The notes under the pieces: model-generated
Databases searched by the model: none
Seen by the model: the letters and a program-made list of their open reading frames with translations, nothing else
Told to the model about the DNA's origin: nothing
Assembly: GCF_030246845.1 (NCBI RefSeq)
Contig: NZ_CP126889.1
Span: 1,364,001-1,428,000 of the forward strand
Direction of reading: 5' to 3'
DNA length: 64,000 nucleotides
DNA from: Enhydrobacter sp.
GTDB taxonomy: Bacteria > Pseudomonadota > Alphaproteobacteria > Reyranellales > Reyranellaceae
Translations under genes and position numbers: made by a program
Shown here: piece after piece, positions 1 to 7,519 of the stretch
Numbering within the stretch: position 1 is the stretch's first letter
Layout of the letters: each line of letters begins with the position of its first letter

Positions 1-5
1 TTGAA

Positions 6-722
6 ATGGCAGAGACGACGAAGGTCGTCGCGAAGAAGCGGGACCGGGCCGGCAAAGGGGGCGCCCGTTCCAGCCGTCGCGAAGGACTGATCCCCGCCGT
101 GATCTACGGCGACAAGCAGGCCCCCCTGATGATCGCGGTCGAGCCCAAGGCGATCGAGCGCGAGATGCACAAGGAGGGCTTCTTCAACCACCGGCTCCAG
201 ATCGACGTCGAGGGCACGAATGTCGACGTCCTGCCGCGCGACGTGCAGCTCGATCCGGTGACCGACCGTCCTCTGCATCTCGACTTCCTGCGCATCGGCC
301 CCGATTCGATCATCACCGTGCAGGTGCCCGTCCATTTCAGGAACGAGGCGGCATCGCCCGGCATCAAGCGCGGCGGCGTGCTGAACATCGTCATGCACGA
401 GATCACGGTGCGCACCAAGCCCGACCTGATCCCGGAGTTCTTCGAGGTCGATCTCACCGGCCTGGAGATCGGCCATTCCGTGCACATCTCGTCGCTGAAG
501 GCGCCGGAGGGCGTGCGCATGGTGACGCGCGAGCGGGACGCCACGGTGGCGTCGATCGCCGCGCCCACGGTGGTGCGCGAGGCGGCGGCGCAGGCGGCCG
601 CCGAGGCGGCTGCTCCGGCGGCGGCCGAGGCGACGCCGGCCGCAGGCGCTGCCGCTCCCGCGGCGCCGGCCGCCGGCGCGGCGCCCGCCGCTCCTGCGGC
701 TGCGACGCCGGCCAAGAAGTAA
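6..722 (+). CDS. rplY: 50S ribosomal protein L25/general stress protein Ctc
   Basis: Binds 5S rRNA in the large ribosomal subunit. The 238-residue protein has the N-terminal L25 beta-barrel (about residues 5-95, with the SSRREGLIPAVIYGDK region) and the C-terminal TL5/CTC beta domain (about 100-185), so it is the long form usual in alphaproteobacteria. After residue 190 comes an almost pure Ala/Pro tail ending in KK, probably disordered. The ATG at position 6 opens the conserved N-terminus. It is followed 27 bp later by pth, the usual neighbour, which suggests one transcript. The promoter lies outside the window. Confidence 0.95.
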   Translation: MAETTKVVAKKRDRAGKGGARSSRREGLIPAVIYGDKQAPLMIAVEPKAIEREMHKEGFFNHRLQIDVEGTNVDVLPRDVQLDPVTDRPLHLDFLRIGPDSIITVQVPVHFRNEAASPGIKRGGVLNIVMHEITVRTKPDLIPEFFEVDLTGLEIGHSVHISSLKAPEGVRMVTRERDATVASIAAPTVVREAAAQAAAEAAAPAAAEATPAAGAAAPAAPAAGAAPAAPAAATPAKK

Positions 723-749
723 GCGGGGTCGCGGCACCCCGCCCTTCCC

Positions 750-1373
750 ATGCTGCTGCTGGTCGGCCTCGGCAATCCCGGGCCGCGCTATGCGGGACAC
801 CGGCACAATGTCGGATTCATGGCGGTGGACGAGATCGTCCGCCGCCGTGTCTTCTCGCCCTGGCGCGCGCGCTTCAACGGCGAGATGGCGGAAGGCCATC
901 TCGGCGGCGAGCGTACGCTCGTGCTGAAGCCGATGACCTACATGAACGAATCGAGCAAGGCGGTCGGCGAGGCCGTGCGCTTCCTGAAGGTGCCGCTCGA
1001 CCGCGTCGTGGTCTTCCACGACGAGCTCGATCTCGCGCCTGGCCGGGTGCGCATGAAGAAGGGCGGCGGGGCCGGCGGCCACAACGGCCTGCGCGACATC
1101 GACGCCCATGTCGGCAACGGCTATCGCCGCGTGCGCATCGGCATCGGCCATCCCGGCCACAAGGATCTGGTCCTGCACTGGGTGCTGCGCGACTTCGAGC
1201 CCGACGAGCGCGATCCGAAGGAGGGCTGGCTGCCGAAGCTCCTGACGGCGCTCGCCGAGGAATCGGCGTTGCTGGCCGATGGCACGGCCAGAGGCGACGA
1301 GAAATACATGAGTCGGGTCGCCAATCTCGCGCCGCCGCCCGGCCTGCCGGCCAGACTGTCCCTCGAAGAGTAA
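750..1373 (+). CDS. pth: Peptidyl-tRNA hydrolase
   Basis: Cleaves the ester bond of peptidyl-tRNAs dropped from ribosomes, recycling the tRNA in the cytoplasm. The 207 residues open with the family signature GLGNPGPRYAGHRHNVGF. The catalytic histidine is His19, the substrate-binding motif MTYMNES contains Asn66, and FHDELDL supplies the conserved aspartate near residue 91. The Gly-rich stretch GGGAGGHNGLRDI is also present. It sits between rplY and ychF, 3 bp before the ychF start, an arrangement conserved across many alphaproteobacteria. Nothing in it looks damaged. Confidence 0.96.
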   Translation: MLLLVGLGNPGPRYAGHRHNVGFMAVDEIVRRRVFSPWRARFNGEMAEGHLGGERTLVLKPMTYMNESSKAVGEAVRFLKVPLDRVVVFHDELDLAPGRVRMKKGGGAGGHNGLRDIDAHVGNGYRRVRIGIGHPGHKDLVLHWVLRDFEPDERDPKEGWLPKLLTALAEESALLADGTARGDEKYMSRVANLAPPPGLPARLSLEE

Positions 1374-1376
1374 GCC

Positions 1377-2474
1377 ATGGGTTTCAACTGCGGTATCGTC
1401 GGCCTGCCCAATGTCGGCAAGTCGACCCTGTTCAATGCGCTGACCGCCACTCAGGCGGCGCAGGCCGCCAACTATCCCTTCTGCACCATCGAGCCCAACG
1501 TGGGCCGCGTCGCCGTGCCCGATCCACGACTCGACAAGCTCGCCGCCATCGCGCAGTCGGCGAAGATCGTCAACACGCAACTCGAGTTCGTCGACATCGC
1601 CGGACTGGTGAAAGGCGCGAGCAAGGGCGAAGGGCTCGGCAACCAGTTCCTGGCGAACATCCGCGAGGTCGACGCCATCGCCCATGTGCTGCGCTGCTTC
1701 GAGGATGGCGACGTGACCCATGTGGCGGGCAGCGTCGATCCGGTGCGCGACGCCGAGATCGTCGAGACCGAGCTGATGCTGGCCGACCTCGACAGCGTCG
1801 AGAAACGCCTGCCCAACCTTGAGAAACGCGCCAAGGGCGGCGACAAGGAAGCGGCCGTCGAGGCGCCGGTCGTGAAAAAGGCGCTCGAGGCGCTGCGCGA
1901 CGGCAAGCCCGCGCGCGCGGCCGAGCTCACCGCCGAGGAACAGCCGGTGTTCGCGCGGCTGCAGCTCATCACCGCCAAGCCGATGATGTACGTGCTGAAC
2001 GTGGAGGAAGCTTCGGCGGCGACGGGCAACCGGCACAGCGCCAAGGCCGAAGCGTGGGCGAAGGAGCGCGGCATTCCGTCCGTCGTGATCTCAGCGGCCA
2101 TCGAAGCGGAGGTGGCACAGCTTTCGCCGGAGGACCAGGCCGAGTATCTCGGCCATCTCGGCCTCGAGGAGACCGGCCTCGCGCGCGTGGTGCGCGCGGG
2201 CTATGCCCTCCTCGATCTCGTCACCTTCTTCACCGTGGGACCGAAGGAGGCCCGGGCCTGGACGGTGCGCCGTGACGCCCGGGCGTCCGAGGCGGCCGGC
2301 GTGATCCATACCGACTTCGAGAAGGGCTTCATCCGCGCCGAGACCATCGCCTACGACGACTACGTGGCGCTGGGCGGCGAAACGGGCGCGCGCGACGCCG
2401 GCAAGCTTCGCCTCGAAGGCAAGGACTACGCCGTCAAGGACGGCGACGTCTTCCACTTCCGCTTCAACGTCTGA
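1377..2474 (+). CDS. ychF: YchF/OLA1-family redox-regulated ATPase
   Basis: A translation-associated P-loop protein of the Obg group that prefers ATP to GTP in characterised members. The 365 residues show the P-loop GLPNVGKST at residues 9-17, a switch/G3 region (DIAGLVKGASKGEGLGNQFL), and NVEE where classical GTPases have NKxD, which is the family's sign of relaxed base specificity. The C-terminal TGS domain covers about residues 280-365. The gene starts 3 bp after pth ends, so the two are almost certainly co-transcribed. Length and motifs are normal. Confidence 0.96.
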   Translation: MGFNCGIVGLPNVGKSTLFNALTATQAAQAANYPFCTIEPNVGRVAVPDPRLDKLAAIAQSAKIVNTQLEFVDIAGLVKGASKGEGLGNQFLANIREVDAIAHVLRCFEDGDVTHVAGSVDPVRDAEIVETELMLADLDSVEKRLPNLEKRAKGGDKEAAVEAPVVKKALEALRDGKPARAAELTAEEQPVFARLQLITAKPMMYVLNVEEASAATGNRHSAKAEAWAKERGIPSVVISAAIEAEVAQLSPEDQAEYLGHLGLEETGLARVVRAGYALLDLVTFFTVGPKEARAWTVRRDARASEAAGVIHTDFEKGFIRAETIAYDDYVALGGETGARDAGKLRLEGKDYAVKDGDVFHFRFNV

Positions 2475-2551
2475 GCCGCGGCCTCTTTACCTCCGCGGCC
2501 GCAGGGTGGAGGGTGCGAAGCCCTTTCGGGCTTCTGCCACAGAGCTTGCAC

Positions 2552-2956
2552 ATGACCGTTTCTTTCTCCAACCCCAGGACCATGCCGCGCCGCGCGGGCT
2601 ACTCGCAGATCTGCGAGGTGACAGCAGGCAAGCTCGTGCTGATCGCGGGCCAGGTGCCGCACGATGTCAACGACAAGCTGGTCGGAGAGGGCGACTTCGC
2701 CGCGCAGGTCGAGCAGGTGTTCAGGAATCTCGCGGCCGCTCTCGAGGCGGCAGGCGGCAGCTTCAGGAACCTCGTCAAGATCAACAACTACTGCGTCGCC
2801 TCCGTCACCCAGGAGCAACGGACCGCCTTCCAGAAGGTGCGCGACCGCTATGTCGATACGGCCTCGCCGCCGGTCAGCACCTTCATCTTCGTCAGCCGCC
2901 TCGCCCAACCGGGCTGGCTGTTCGAGATGGACGCCATGGCCGTGATCGACGGGTAA
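2552..2956 (+). CDS. RidA/YjgF-family protein
   Basis: Member of the RidA (YjgF/YER057c/UK114) family, small trimeric proteins; RidA itself hydrolyses reactive enamine/imine intermediates, but other subgroups have unknown substrates. From ATG 2552 the product is 134 residues, the usual length. An in-frame GTG at 2513 would add 13 unlike residues and is not chosen. The conserved SRLA(N/Q)PGWL(V/F)E-like segment is present near the C-terminus. The arginine of archetypal RidA expected before STF is replaced (SPPVSTF), so this is probably a divergent subgroup and the deaminase activity is uncertain. Confidence 0.85.
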   Translation: MTVSFSNPRTMPRRAGYSQICEVTAGKLVLIAGQVPHDVNDKLVGEGDFAAQVEQVFRNLAAALEAAGGSFRNLVKINNYCVASVTQEQRTAFQKVRDRYVDTASPPVSTFIFVSRLAQPGWLFEMDAMAVIDG

Positions 2957-2966
2957 GTCGACTCAA

Positions 2967-3213
2967 GGGAGCGCGCAACTCCAGTTGCGCTCATGCGCTG
3001 GAAGCCGAAAGAAAATGCGCCACTGGAGTTCGCCACCGGCCAGGGATAGCCTCTCGGGGACGAATCTGCGCACGGCAAAATAGGTGTCACCCCGAGCGAA
3101 GCGAGCGAGGGATCCTTTGTCGGCGCCGCGCAAGATCCCTCGCTGCGCTCGGGGTGACACGACACGGGTTGGATGCCTGATGTTTCTTGTTCGTGCCGCG
3201 CTCCGATGAAACG
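2967..3213. repeat. Composite intergenic repeat with large palindrome (copy A)
   Basis: No gene is supported between RidA and the convergent PaiB-like gene. The stretch holds modules that recur elsewhere: a 26-bp module at 2967-2992 (contains GCGCAACTCCAGTTGCGC), a module at 3017-3045 (contains CCACTGGAGTTCG), and a long imperfect palindrome at 3084-3160 whose arms carry CACCCCGAGCG and CGCTCGGGGTGACA. The same three modules recur in another order at 30201-30427. The palindrome would form a strong hairpin between two convergent genes and may end transcription or act as a REP-like element. Confidence 0.75.
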
Positions 3214-3837
3214 TCACGGCAGCACCTTCTTCATCCAGAGCGCCGTCGCCTGCGCCTCCTGGCTGTCGCTTGCTTCGAGCTGCGCAATCACGCGATGGCG
3301 GTCCTCGAGGTCGCGATTCTGGCTGAGCTTGGCCTTGGCCTCGATGCGGGAAAGCGGCATGCGGAAAGCGACGATGCCCCTGCTCTGCGCCTCGGCATTG
3401 CCGGGCGGCAGGCGGTCCATCGACCAGGCATCGGGACCCTCTCCTTCGTAGGTCGCGACAAGCCTGGCCAGGATGTCGAGGGCGCCCTTCGTGTCGTCGA
3501 TGATCTCGGGCCTGCCGTAGGCATGGACCGTGAGGTAGTTCCAGGTCGGCACCTTTGGCCCCGGCGTGTACCAGGTCGGCGAGACATAGGCATGCGGCCC
3601 CCAGAACATGGCCATCGAGTCGGCCGCGCCTTCAAACAGCTTCCAGTGGCTGTTGGCGCGAGCCATGTGGCCGATCAGGTGTCCGTGTGCACTGCCGTCC
3701 TCCTGCCACAGCAGCGCCAGATGGCTGGCGAACGGCGTACCATCGGCACCGGTGGTCACGAGCAGTGCCCAGCTATGGGCCCGCATGATCTCGCGACCCA
3801 TGGTCTCGGATGCTTCGAACAGCTTGGGAATGTACAT
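3214..3837 (-). CDS. FMN-binding negative transcriptional regulator (PaiB-like)
   Basis: The 207 residues match the PaiB/transcriptional-regulator family with a split-barrel FMN-binding fold. The opening MYIPKLFEASE, the SHLALL segment and the GAHAYVSPTWY-type segment (here WGPHAYVSPTWYT, mid-protein) are the usual landmarks. In Bacillus PaiB represses sporulation and protease genes, but in proteobacteria the family often behaves as an uncharacterised flavin-binding protein, so a DNA-binding role is not shown. The gene converges on the repeat region at 2967-3213 and diverges from the dienelactone hydrolase gene 92 bp away. Confidence 0.85.
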   Translation of the reverse strand: MYIPKLFEASETMGREIMRAHSWALLVTTGADGTPFASHLALLWQEDGSAHGHLIGHMARANSHWKLFEGAADSMAMFWGPHAYVSPTWYTPGPKVPTWNYLTVHAYGRPEIIDDTKGALDILARLVATYEGEGPDAWSMDRLPPGNAEAQSRGIVAFRMPLSRIEAKAKLSQNRDLEDRHRVIAQLEASDSQEAQATALWMKKVLP

Positions 3838-3929
3838 GTCTGGCCTTGATGCGCTCGCTCTGCGGGCGGACGGGTTGAACAGCGCCGGATTACCATGTCA
3901 GATGCGGCCCGCAACCGGGAGGTTTTCTC

Positions 3930-4598
3930 ATGGGTGAAGATATCCGTCTTAAGTCGGCCGCCGGCGAGATCGGCGCCTACCTCGCCATTCCCAGGGGCAC
4001 GCCGCGCGGCGGCATCGTGGTCATCCAGGAGATCTTCGGGGTCAACCACCACATCAAGGCGGTGACCGACAAGTTCGCCGCCGACGGTTACATCGCGCTG
4101 GCGCCCAGGTTCTTCGACCATATCAAGACCGGCATCGAGCTCGGCTACACGCCCGACACGATCGCCGAAGGCCGCAAGTACGTAACCGAGCTCGGGCTCG
4201 ACAAGCCGGTGCAGGATGTCGATGCGGCGATCGCCGAGCTGAAGAAGCGCGGCGCGAAGAAAGTCGCGGTCACCGGCTTCTGCTGGGGCGGCACCATCAC
4301 CTGGCTCTCGGCGACGCGGCTCGCTCCGGACGCCGCCATCGCCTACTACGGCGGCGGTATCTACGGCACCAAGAACGAGAAGCCCAAGGCGCCGACCATG
4401 ATGCATTTCGGCGACAAGGACATGCACATCCCGATGGAGCATGTGAACGAGATCCGCAAGCTCCACCCCGACGTGCAGGTCTTCGACTATCCCGCCGACC
4501 ACGGCTTCCACTGCGACGAGCGCGGCTCCTACGATGCAGCCGCCTCCAAGCAGGCTATGGGCCGGACGCTCGAGTTCGTGAAAAAGCACGTGGGGTAG
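3930..4598 (+). CDS. Dienelactone hydrolase family protein
   Basis: A cytoplasmic alpha/beta hydrolase related to carboxymethylenebutenolidase, which opens dienelactones in chlorocatechol breakdown. The 222 residues carry the complete triad pattern: nucleophile Cys118 in GFCWGG, an acidic residue in HFGDKD (Asp162), and His191 in ADHGFH. Position 36-38 shows FGV of the conserved EIFG segment that binds the substrate carboxylate. No other ring-cleavage genes lie nearby, so the true substrate may be unrelated to chlorocatechol. It is followed by half of an intergenic repeat, then the CoA-transferase gene. Confidence 0.9.
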   Translation: MGEDIRLKSAAGEIGAYLAIPRGTPRGGIVVIQEIFGVNHHIKAVTDKFAADGYIALAPRFFDHIKTGIELGYTPDTIAEGRKYVTELGLDKPVQDVDAAIAELKKRGAKKVAVTGFCWGGTITWLSATRLAPDAAIAYYGGGIYGTKNEKPKAPTMMHFGDKDMHIPMEHVNEIRKLHPDVQVFDYPADHGFHCDERGSYDAAASKQAMGRTLEFVKKHVG

Positions 4599-4604
4599 CG
4601 AGCA

Positions 4605-4654
4605 ATCTTTCGCGCCGCTGCCCAAAGATCCCTCGCTGCCGCTCGGGATGACAC
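4605..4654. repeat. Half copy of the palindromic intergenic repeat
   Basis: Carries one arm of the palindrome family (AAAGATCCCTCGCTGCC followed by GCTCGGGATGACAC) without its partner arm. It lies in the short gap between the dienelactone hydrolase and CoA-transferase genes. Confidence 0.65.
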
Positions 4655-4666
4655 TCTCTCTTCCAG

Positions 4667-5902
4667 ATGCCCAAACATCCCGCAAAGAAATCTTTCACAC
4701 CGCACGCGCCCGGCCCGCTGAACGGCATCCGCGTCGTCGATCTGTCGCGGCTGGTGGCGGGAAACGTCCTCACGCTGCAGCTCGCCGATTTCGGCGCCGA
4801 GGTGATCAAGGTCGAGCCGCCCGAGGGCGACACGCTGCGCTCGTGGCGGGTGAAAGGGGTCGAGACGGCCTGGAAGGTCTATAGCCGCAACAAGAAGAGC
4901 ATCGCGCTTGACCTGCGCTCGGAGGAAGGGCGCGCGATCGTGCGCCGGCTCGCCGCCTCGGCGGCGATCCTGGTGGAAAGCTTCCGGCCGGGCGTGCTGG
5001 AGGACATGGGCCTCGCGCCCGCCGAGCTGCACCGGCTCAATCCGAAGCTGGTGATCGTGCGCATCTCGGGCTGGGGCCAGGACGGCCGCTACCGCCACAA
5101 GCCGGGCTTCGGCACACTGATCGAAGGCTACAGCGGCTTCGCCTCGATGAACGGCTTCGCCGACCGCGAGCCGGTGCTGCCGCCGATGTATCTCGCCGAC
5201 TGCATGGCGGCGCTGAACGGCTACGGCGCGGTGATGGTGGCGCTGCGCGAGGTCGAGGTGAACGGCGGTACGGGACAAGTGCTCGACCTGCCGCTGTTCG
5301 ATCCCCTGTATTCGATGCTGGGACCGCAGGCCGCCAACTACAAGCTCACGGGCGAAGTGAAGGTGCGCACCGGCAGCCGTTCGACCAACGCCGCGCCACG
5401 CAACGTCTACCGGACGAAGGACGGGCGCTGGGTGTGCCTCTCGGCCTCCACGCAGGGGATGGCCGAGCGCGTGCTGGCCAAGATCGGCAAGCCCGAGCTC
5501 GTCAAGGATCCGCGCTTCGCCACCAACATCGAGCGCGTCAGGAACGGCGTCGAGCTCGACCGCCTGATCGGCGCTTTCATCGGCGAGCGCGATCTCGCGG
5601 AGAACCTTCGCTACTTCGACGAGGCCGGCGTCACGATCGGTCCCGTCTACGACATCGCCCAGATCGTGCAGGACGACTATGTGCTGGAGCGCGAGGCGCT
5701 GGTGGAGATCCCCGACGCCGAGATGGGCGGGCTGCCCACACATCCCGTCGTGCCGCGGCTGTCCGGCACGCCGGGCGCGCTGAAATGGGCCGCGCCGGCG
5801 ATCGGCGAGCACAACGAGATGCTGCTCGAGCCGCTATTGGGCAAAGCGGCGTACACGAAGCTTTGCGCGGCCGGCGTGATCTCGAAGGGAAGGAAGAAGT
5901 GA
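4667..5902 (+). CDS. CaiB/BaiF-family CoA-transferase
   Basis: Class III CoA-transferase: moves CoA between acyl-CoA and a free carboxylic acid through an aspartyl-CoA thioester. The 411 residues start the domain with GIRVVDLSRLVAGN, include DFGAEVIKVEPPEGD, and place the expected catalytic aspartate in MYLADCMAA (Asp178). The stop overlaps the GTG start of the next gene, a HpcH/HpaI-family lyase, as GTGA. CoA-transferase plus citramalyl/malyl-CoA lyase-like gene pairs occur in catabolism of C4-C5 dicarboxylates such as itaconate or mesaconate. The specific acid cannot be read from the sequence. Confidence 0.92.
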   Translation: MPKHPAKKSFTPHAPGPLNGIRVVDLSRLVAGNVLTLQLADFGAEVIKVEPPEGDTLRSWRVKGVETAWKVYSRNKKSIALDLRSEEGRAIVRRLAASAAILVESFRPGVLEDMGLAPAELHRLNPKLVIVRISGWGQDGRYRHKPGFGTLIEGYSGFASMNGFADREPVLPPMYLADCMAALNGYGAVMVALREVEVNGGTGQVLDLPLFDPLYSMLGPQAANYKLTGEVKVRTGSRSTNAAPRNVYRTKDGRWVCLSASTQGMAERVLAKIGKPELVKDPRFATNIERVRNGVELDRLIGAFIGERDLAENLRYFDEAGVTIGPVYDIAQIVQDDYVLEREALVEIPDAEMGGLPTHPVVPRLSGTPGALKWAAPAIGEHNEMLLEPLLGKAAYTKLCAAGVISKGRKK

Positions 5903-6801
5903 CCGCCAACCGCCCCGCCGCGCCCGTCTGGCGCTCGATCCTCTACGTGCCGGGCAACGTGCCGAAGTTCATCGACAGGGCGCACGAGCGCGGCGCGGAT
6001 TGCGTGCTGGTCGACCTCGAGGACAGCGTGCCGCCGCCGGAAAAGCCCGGCGCGCGGGCGATGCTGGCCGAAACCATGCACAAGGTCGCGCGCGGCGGCG
6101 CCGACGTCGCGGTGCGCATCAACCGGCCGCTGCGGCTCGCCATCCCCGATATCGAGGCGGCGGTAAGGCCAGGACTGTCGGCGCTCTTCGTCACCAAGAC
6201 CGAGAGCGTGCAGCATCTCAGGCTGCTCGACGAGGTCGTGAGCGACCTCGAGCGCGAGCGCGGCATGCCGGTCGGCGGTGTGGGATTCGGCGGCATGATC
6301 GAGCATCCACGCGCGCTGGCGCAGGTGAACGACATCGCCGCGCATGCACCGCGCCTCGTGGCGCTGATGCTGGGCGGCGAGGATTTTGCGCTCGAAACCG
6401 GCTCGGTTCCCGGCGACGAGACGCTGGAGCTGCCCAAGCGCCTGGTCGCCTTCGCGGCCCAGGCCCATGGCGTGCCCATGATCGGCATTCTGGGGACGGT
6501 GGCCGACTATTCCGATCCGGATGCCTATCGCCGAAGCGCCGAGCGGGCACGCCGGTTCGGCTTCTCGGGCGGGACCTGCATCCATCCCGGCCTGGTGGCG
6601 GCGCTGAACGCGGCCTTCACGCCGACGGCCGACGATGTGGCCCGCGCCCGCAAGCTGATCGAGGCCGACCGCAGGGCGGCCGCCGAAGGCCGCGGCTCCT
6701 TTTCGCTCGGCGGCAAGATGATCGACATCCCGGTCGTCGACCGCGCCCGCAGGCTGATCGCCCGACACGAGGCGATCGAGCGGCGGCAGCGACGGGGCTG
6801 A
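5899..6801 (+). CDS. HpcH/HpaI aldolase/citrate lyase-family protein (CitE-like)
   Basis: A TIM-barrel C-C lyase of the CitE/malyl-CoA lyase type, about 300 residues from the overlapping GTG at 5899. The signature RSILYVPGNVPKF near the N-terminus binds the CoA/acyl part. LVDLEDSVPP carries a conserved acidic pair and LGGEDFA the metal-binding glutamate/aspartate. Longer in-frame extensions upstream lie inside the CoA-transferase gene and are rejected. Translational coupling with that gene strongly suggests one pathway, plausibly activation of an acid to its CoA thioester and cleavage to acetyl-CoA or propionyl-CoA plus an oxoacid. The substrate is unknown. Confidence 0.88.
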   Translation: MTANRPAAPVWRSILYVPGNVPKFIDRAHERGADCVLVDLEDSVPPPEKPGARAMLAETMHKVARGGADVAVRINRPLRLAIPDIEAAVRPGLSALFVTKTESVQHLRLLDEVVSDLERERGMPVGGVGFGGMIEHPRALAQVNDIAAHAPRLVALMLGGEDFALETGSVPGDETLELPKRLVAFAAQAHGVPMIGILGTVADYSDPDAYRRSAERARRFGFSGGTCIHPGLVAALNAAFTPTADDVARARKLIEADRRAAAEGRGSFSLGGKMIDIPVVDRARRLIARHEAIERRQRRG

Positions 6802-6802
6802 G

Positions 6803-7132
6803 CTATTTCTTGGGCAGCTTGTCCCTCTCGGCCTGGATCGCCCGGTCGATCACCGTGAACAGATAGGCGTCGGGCGCGAGCGTGCAGCCGCCGCGCACCA
6901 GCAGCGCAAGCTGGCCGCCGCGTTCGTCGTTGGGAAGCGACACACCACGATAGCGCGCCGAATGCTCCGCCAGCATGATCGCCAGCCGCTTGCGGGCCTC
7001 CGGCTGCATGGCCTGCGCCTCGCGGCAGGTGACATACACCGCCTGCTCGAAGTTGAGCGATGGAACCTGGGCCCGGGCTGCGGGTCCCAAAGCCAGCAGA
7101 CCGAGAACGCCGACGGTGATTGCCCCTCTCAT
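6803..7132 (-). CDS. Small secreted HdeA-like protein (copy 1)
   Basis: A 109-residue protein with a signal peptide (MRGAITVGVLGLLALGPAARA, cut after ARA). The mature part has two cysteines (VTCREAQ and RGGCTLAPD), spaced as expected for one disulfide, and is mainly helical. It looks like the HdeA/HdeB group of small periplasmic acid-stress chaperones, but the match is by layout, not by a motif I can prove. It follows the glycine-zipper lipoprotein gene by 13 bp on the same strand. A close homologue with the same partner and order lies at 50572-50904. Confidence 0.75.
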   Translation of the reverse strand: MRGAITVGVLGLLALGPAARAQVPSLNFEQAVYVTCREAQAMQPEARKRLAIMLAEHSARYRGVSLPNDERGGQLALLVRGGCTLAPDAYLFTVIDRAIQAERDKLPKK

Positions 7133-7145
7133 GGCCGCCCCCTCC

Positions 7146-7367
7146 CTACTTGTTGTTGTCGATGGCCGTGCCGCCGAGATAGCCCACGGCGCCGCCGATC
7201 AGACCGGCGCCGACCACCGTTCCGAAGCTGCCGCCGGTGACGAGGCCGATGCCGGTGCCGATCGCGCTGCCGGCCGCGGCCCCCTTCTCCGCACTTGTCC
7301 AGGGGCGGTCGCACGCCGAGAGCAGGCCGGCCACCACGAGCATCACGATCGAGGTTGCTTTGGTCAT
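7146..7367 (-). CDS. Glycine-zipper lipoprotein (copy 1)
   Basis: A 73-residue precursor with a lipobox-like LLSAC, so Cys19 is the likely lipidated residue. It is followed by a glycine-zipper helix pair rich in GxxxG (AGSAIGTGIGLVTGG and VGAGLIGGAVGYLGG). Such domains pack in membranes, and related small outer-membrane lipoproteins (Rick_17kDa/YMGG types) help envelope stability. The start at 7367 has a good Shine-Dalgarno (GGAGG) just upstream; longer in-frame readings enter the cytochrome c1 gene and are rejected. It probably forms an operon with the HdeA-like gene downstream. Confidence 0.85.
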   Translation of the reverse strand: MTKATSIVMLVVAGLLSACDRPWTSAEKGAAAGSAIGTGIGLVTGGSFGTVVGAGLIGGAVGYLGGTAIDNNK

Positions 7368-7460
7368 TCTCCCCTCCGTTGCTGCCGGATCGATGGTAGC
7401 CCAAACCGCGGCAGTCACAAACGACTTGCAGCGAGACACGGACAGCGGGGAAACGTGCCC

Positions 7461-7495
7461 CCAAAAAGGAACGCGCGGCCATCGAGGCCGCGCGT
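7461..7495 (-). terminator. Rho-independent terminator of the petABC operon
   Basis: Perfect 10-bp stem ACGCGCGGCC/GGCCGCGCGT with a 5-base loop, followed on the minus strand by TTCCTTTTTG. It lies 25 bp after the cytochrome c1 stop codon. Confidence 0.85.
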
Positions 7496-7519
7496 CCTGT
7501 CGGACAAATCGATCCGCGC

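Noticed and set aside
2513..2551. GTG start for the RidA gene
   Set aside because: Adds 13 residues unlike the family; ATG 2552 gives normal length.
4605..4654. Rho-independent terminator after the dienelactone hydrolase gene
   Set aside because: Only one arm of the palindrome is present and no T-run follows.
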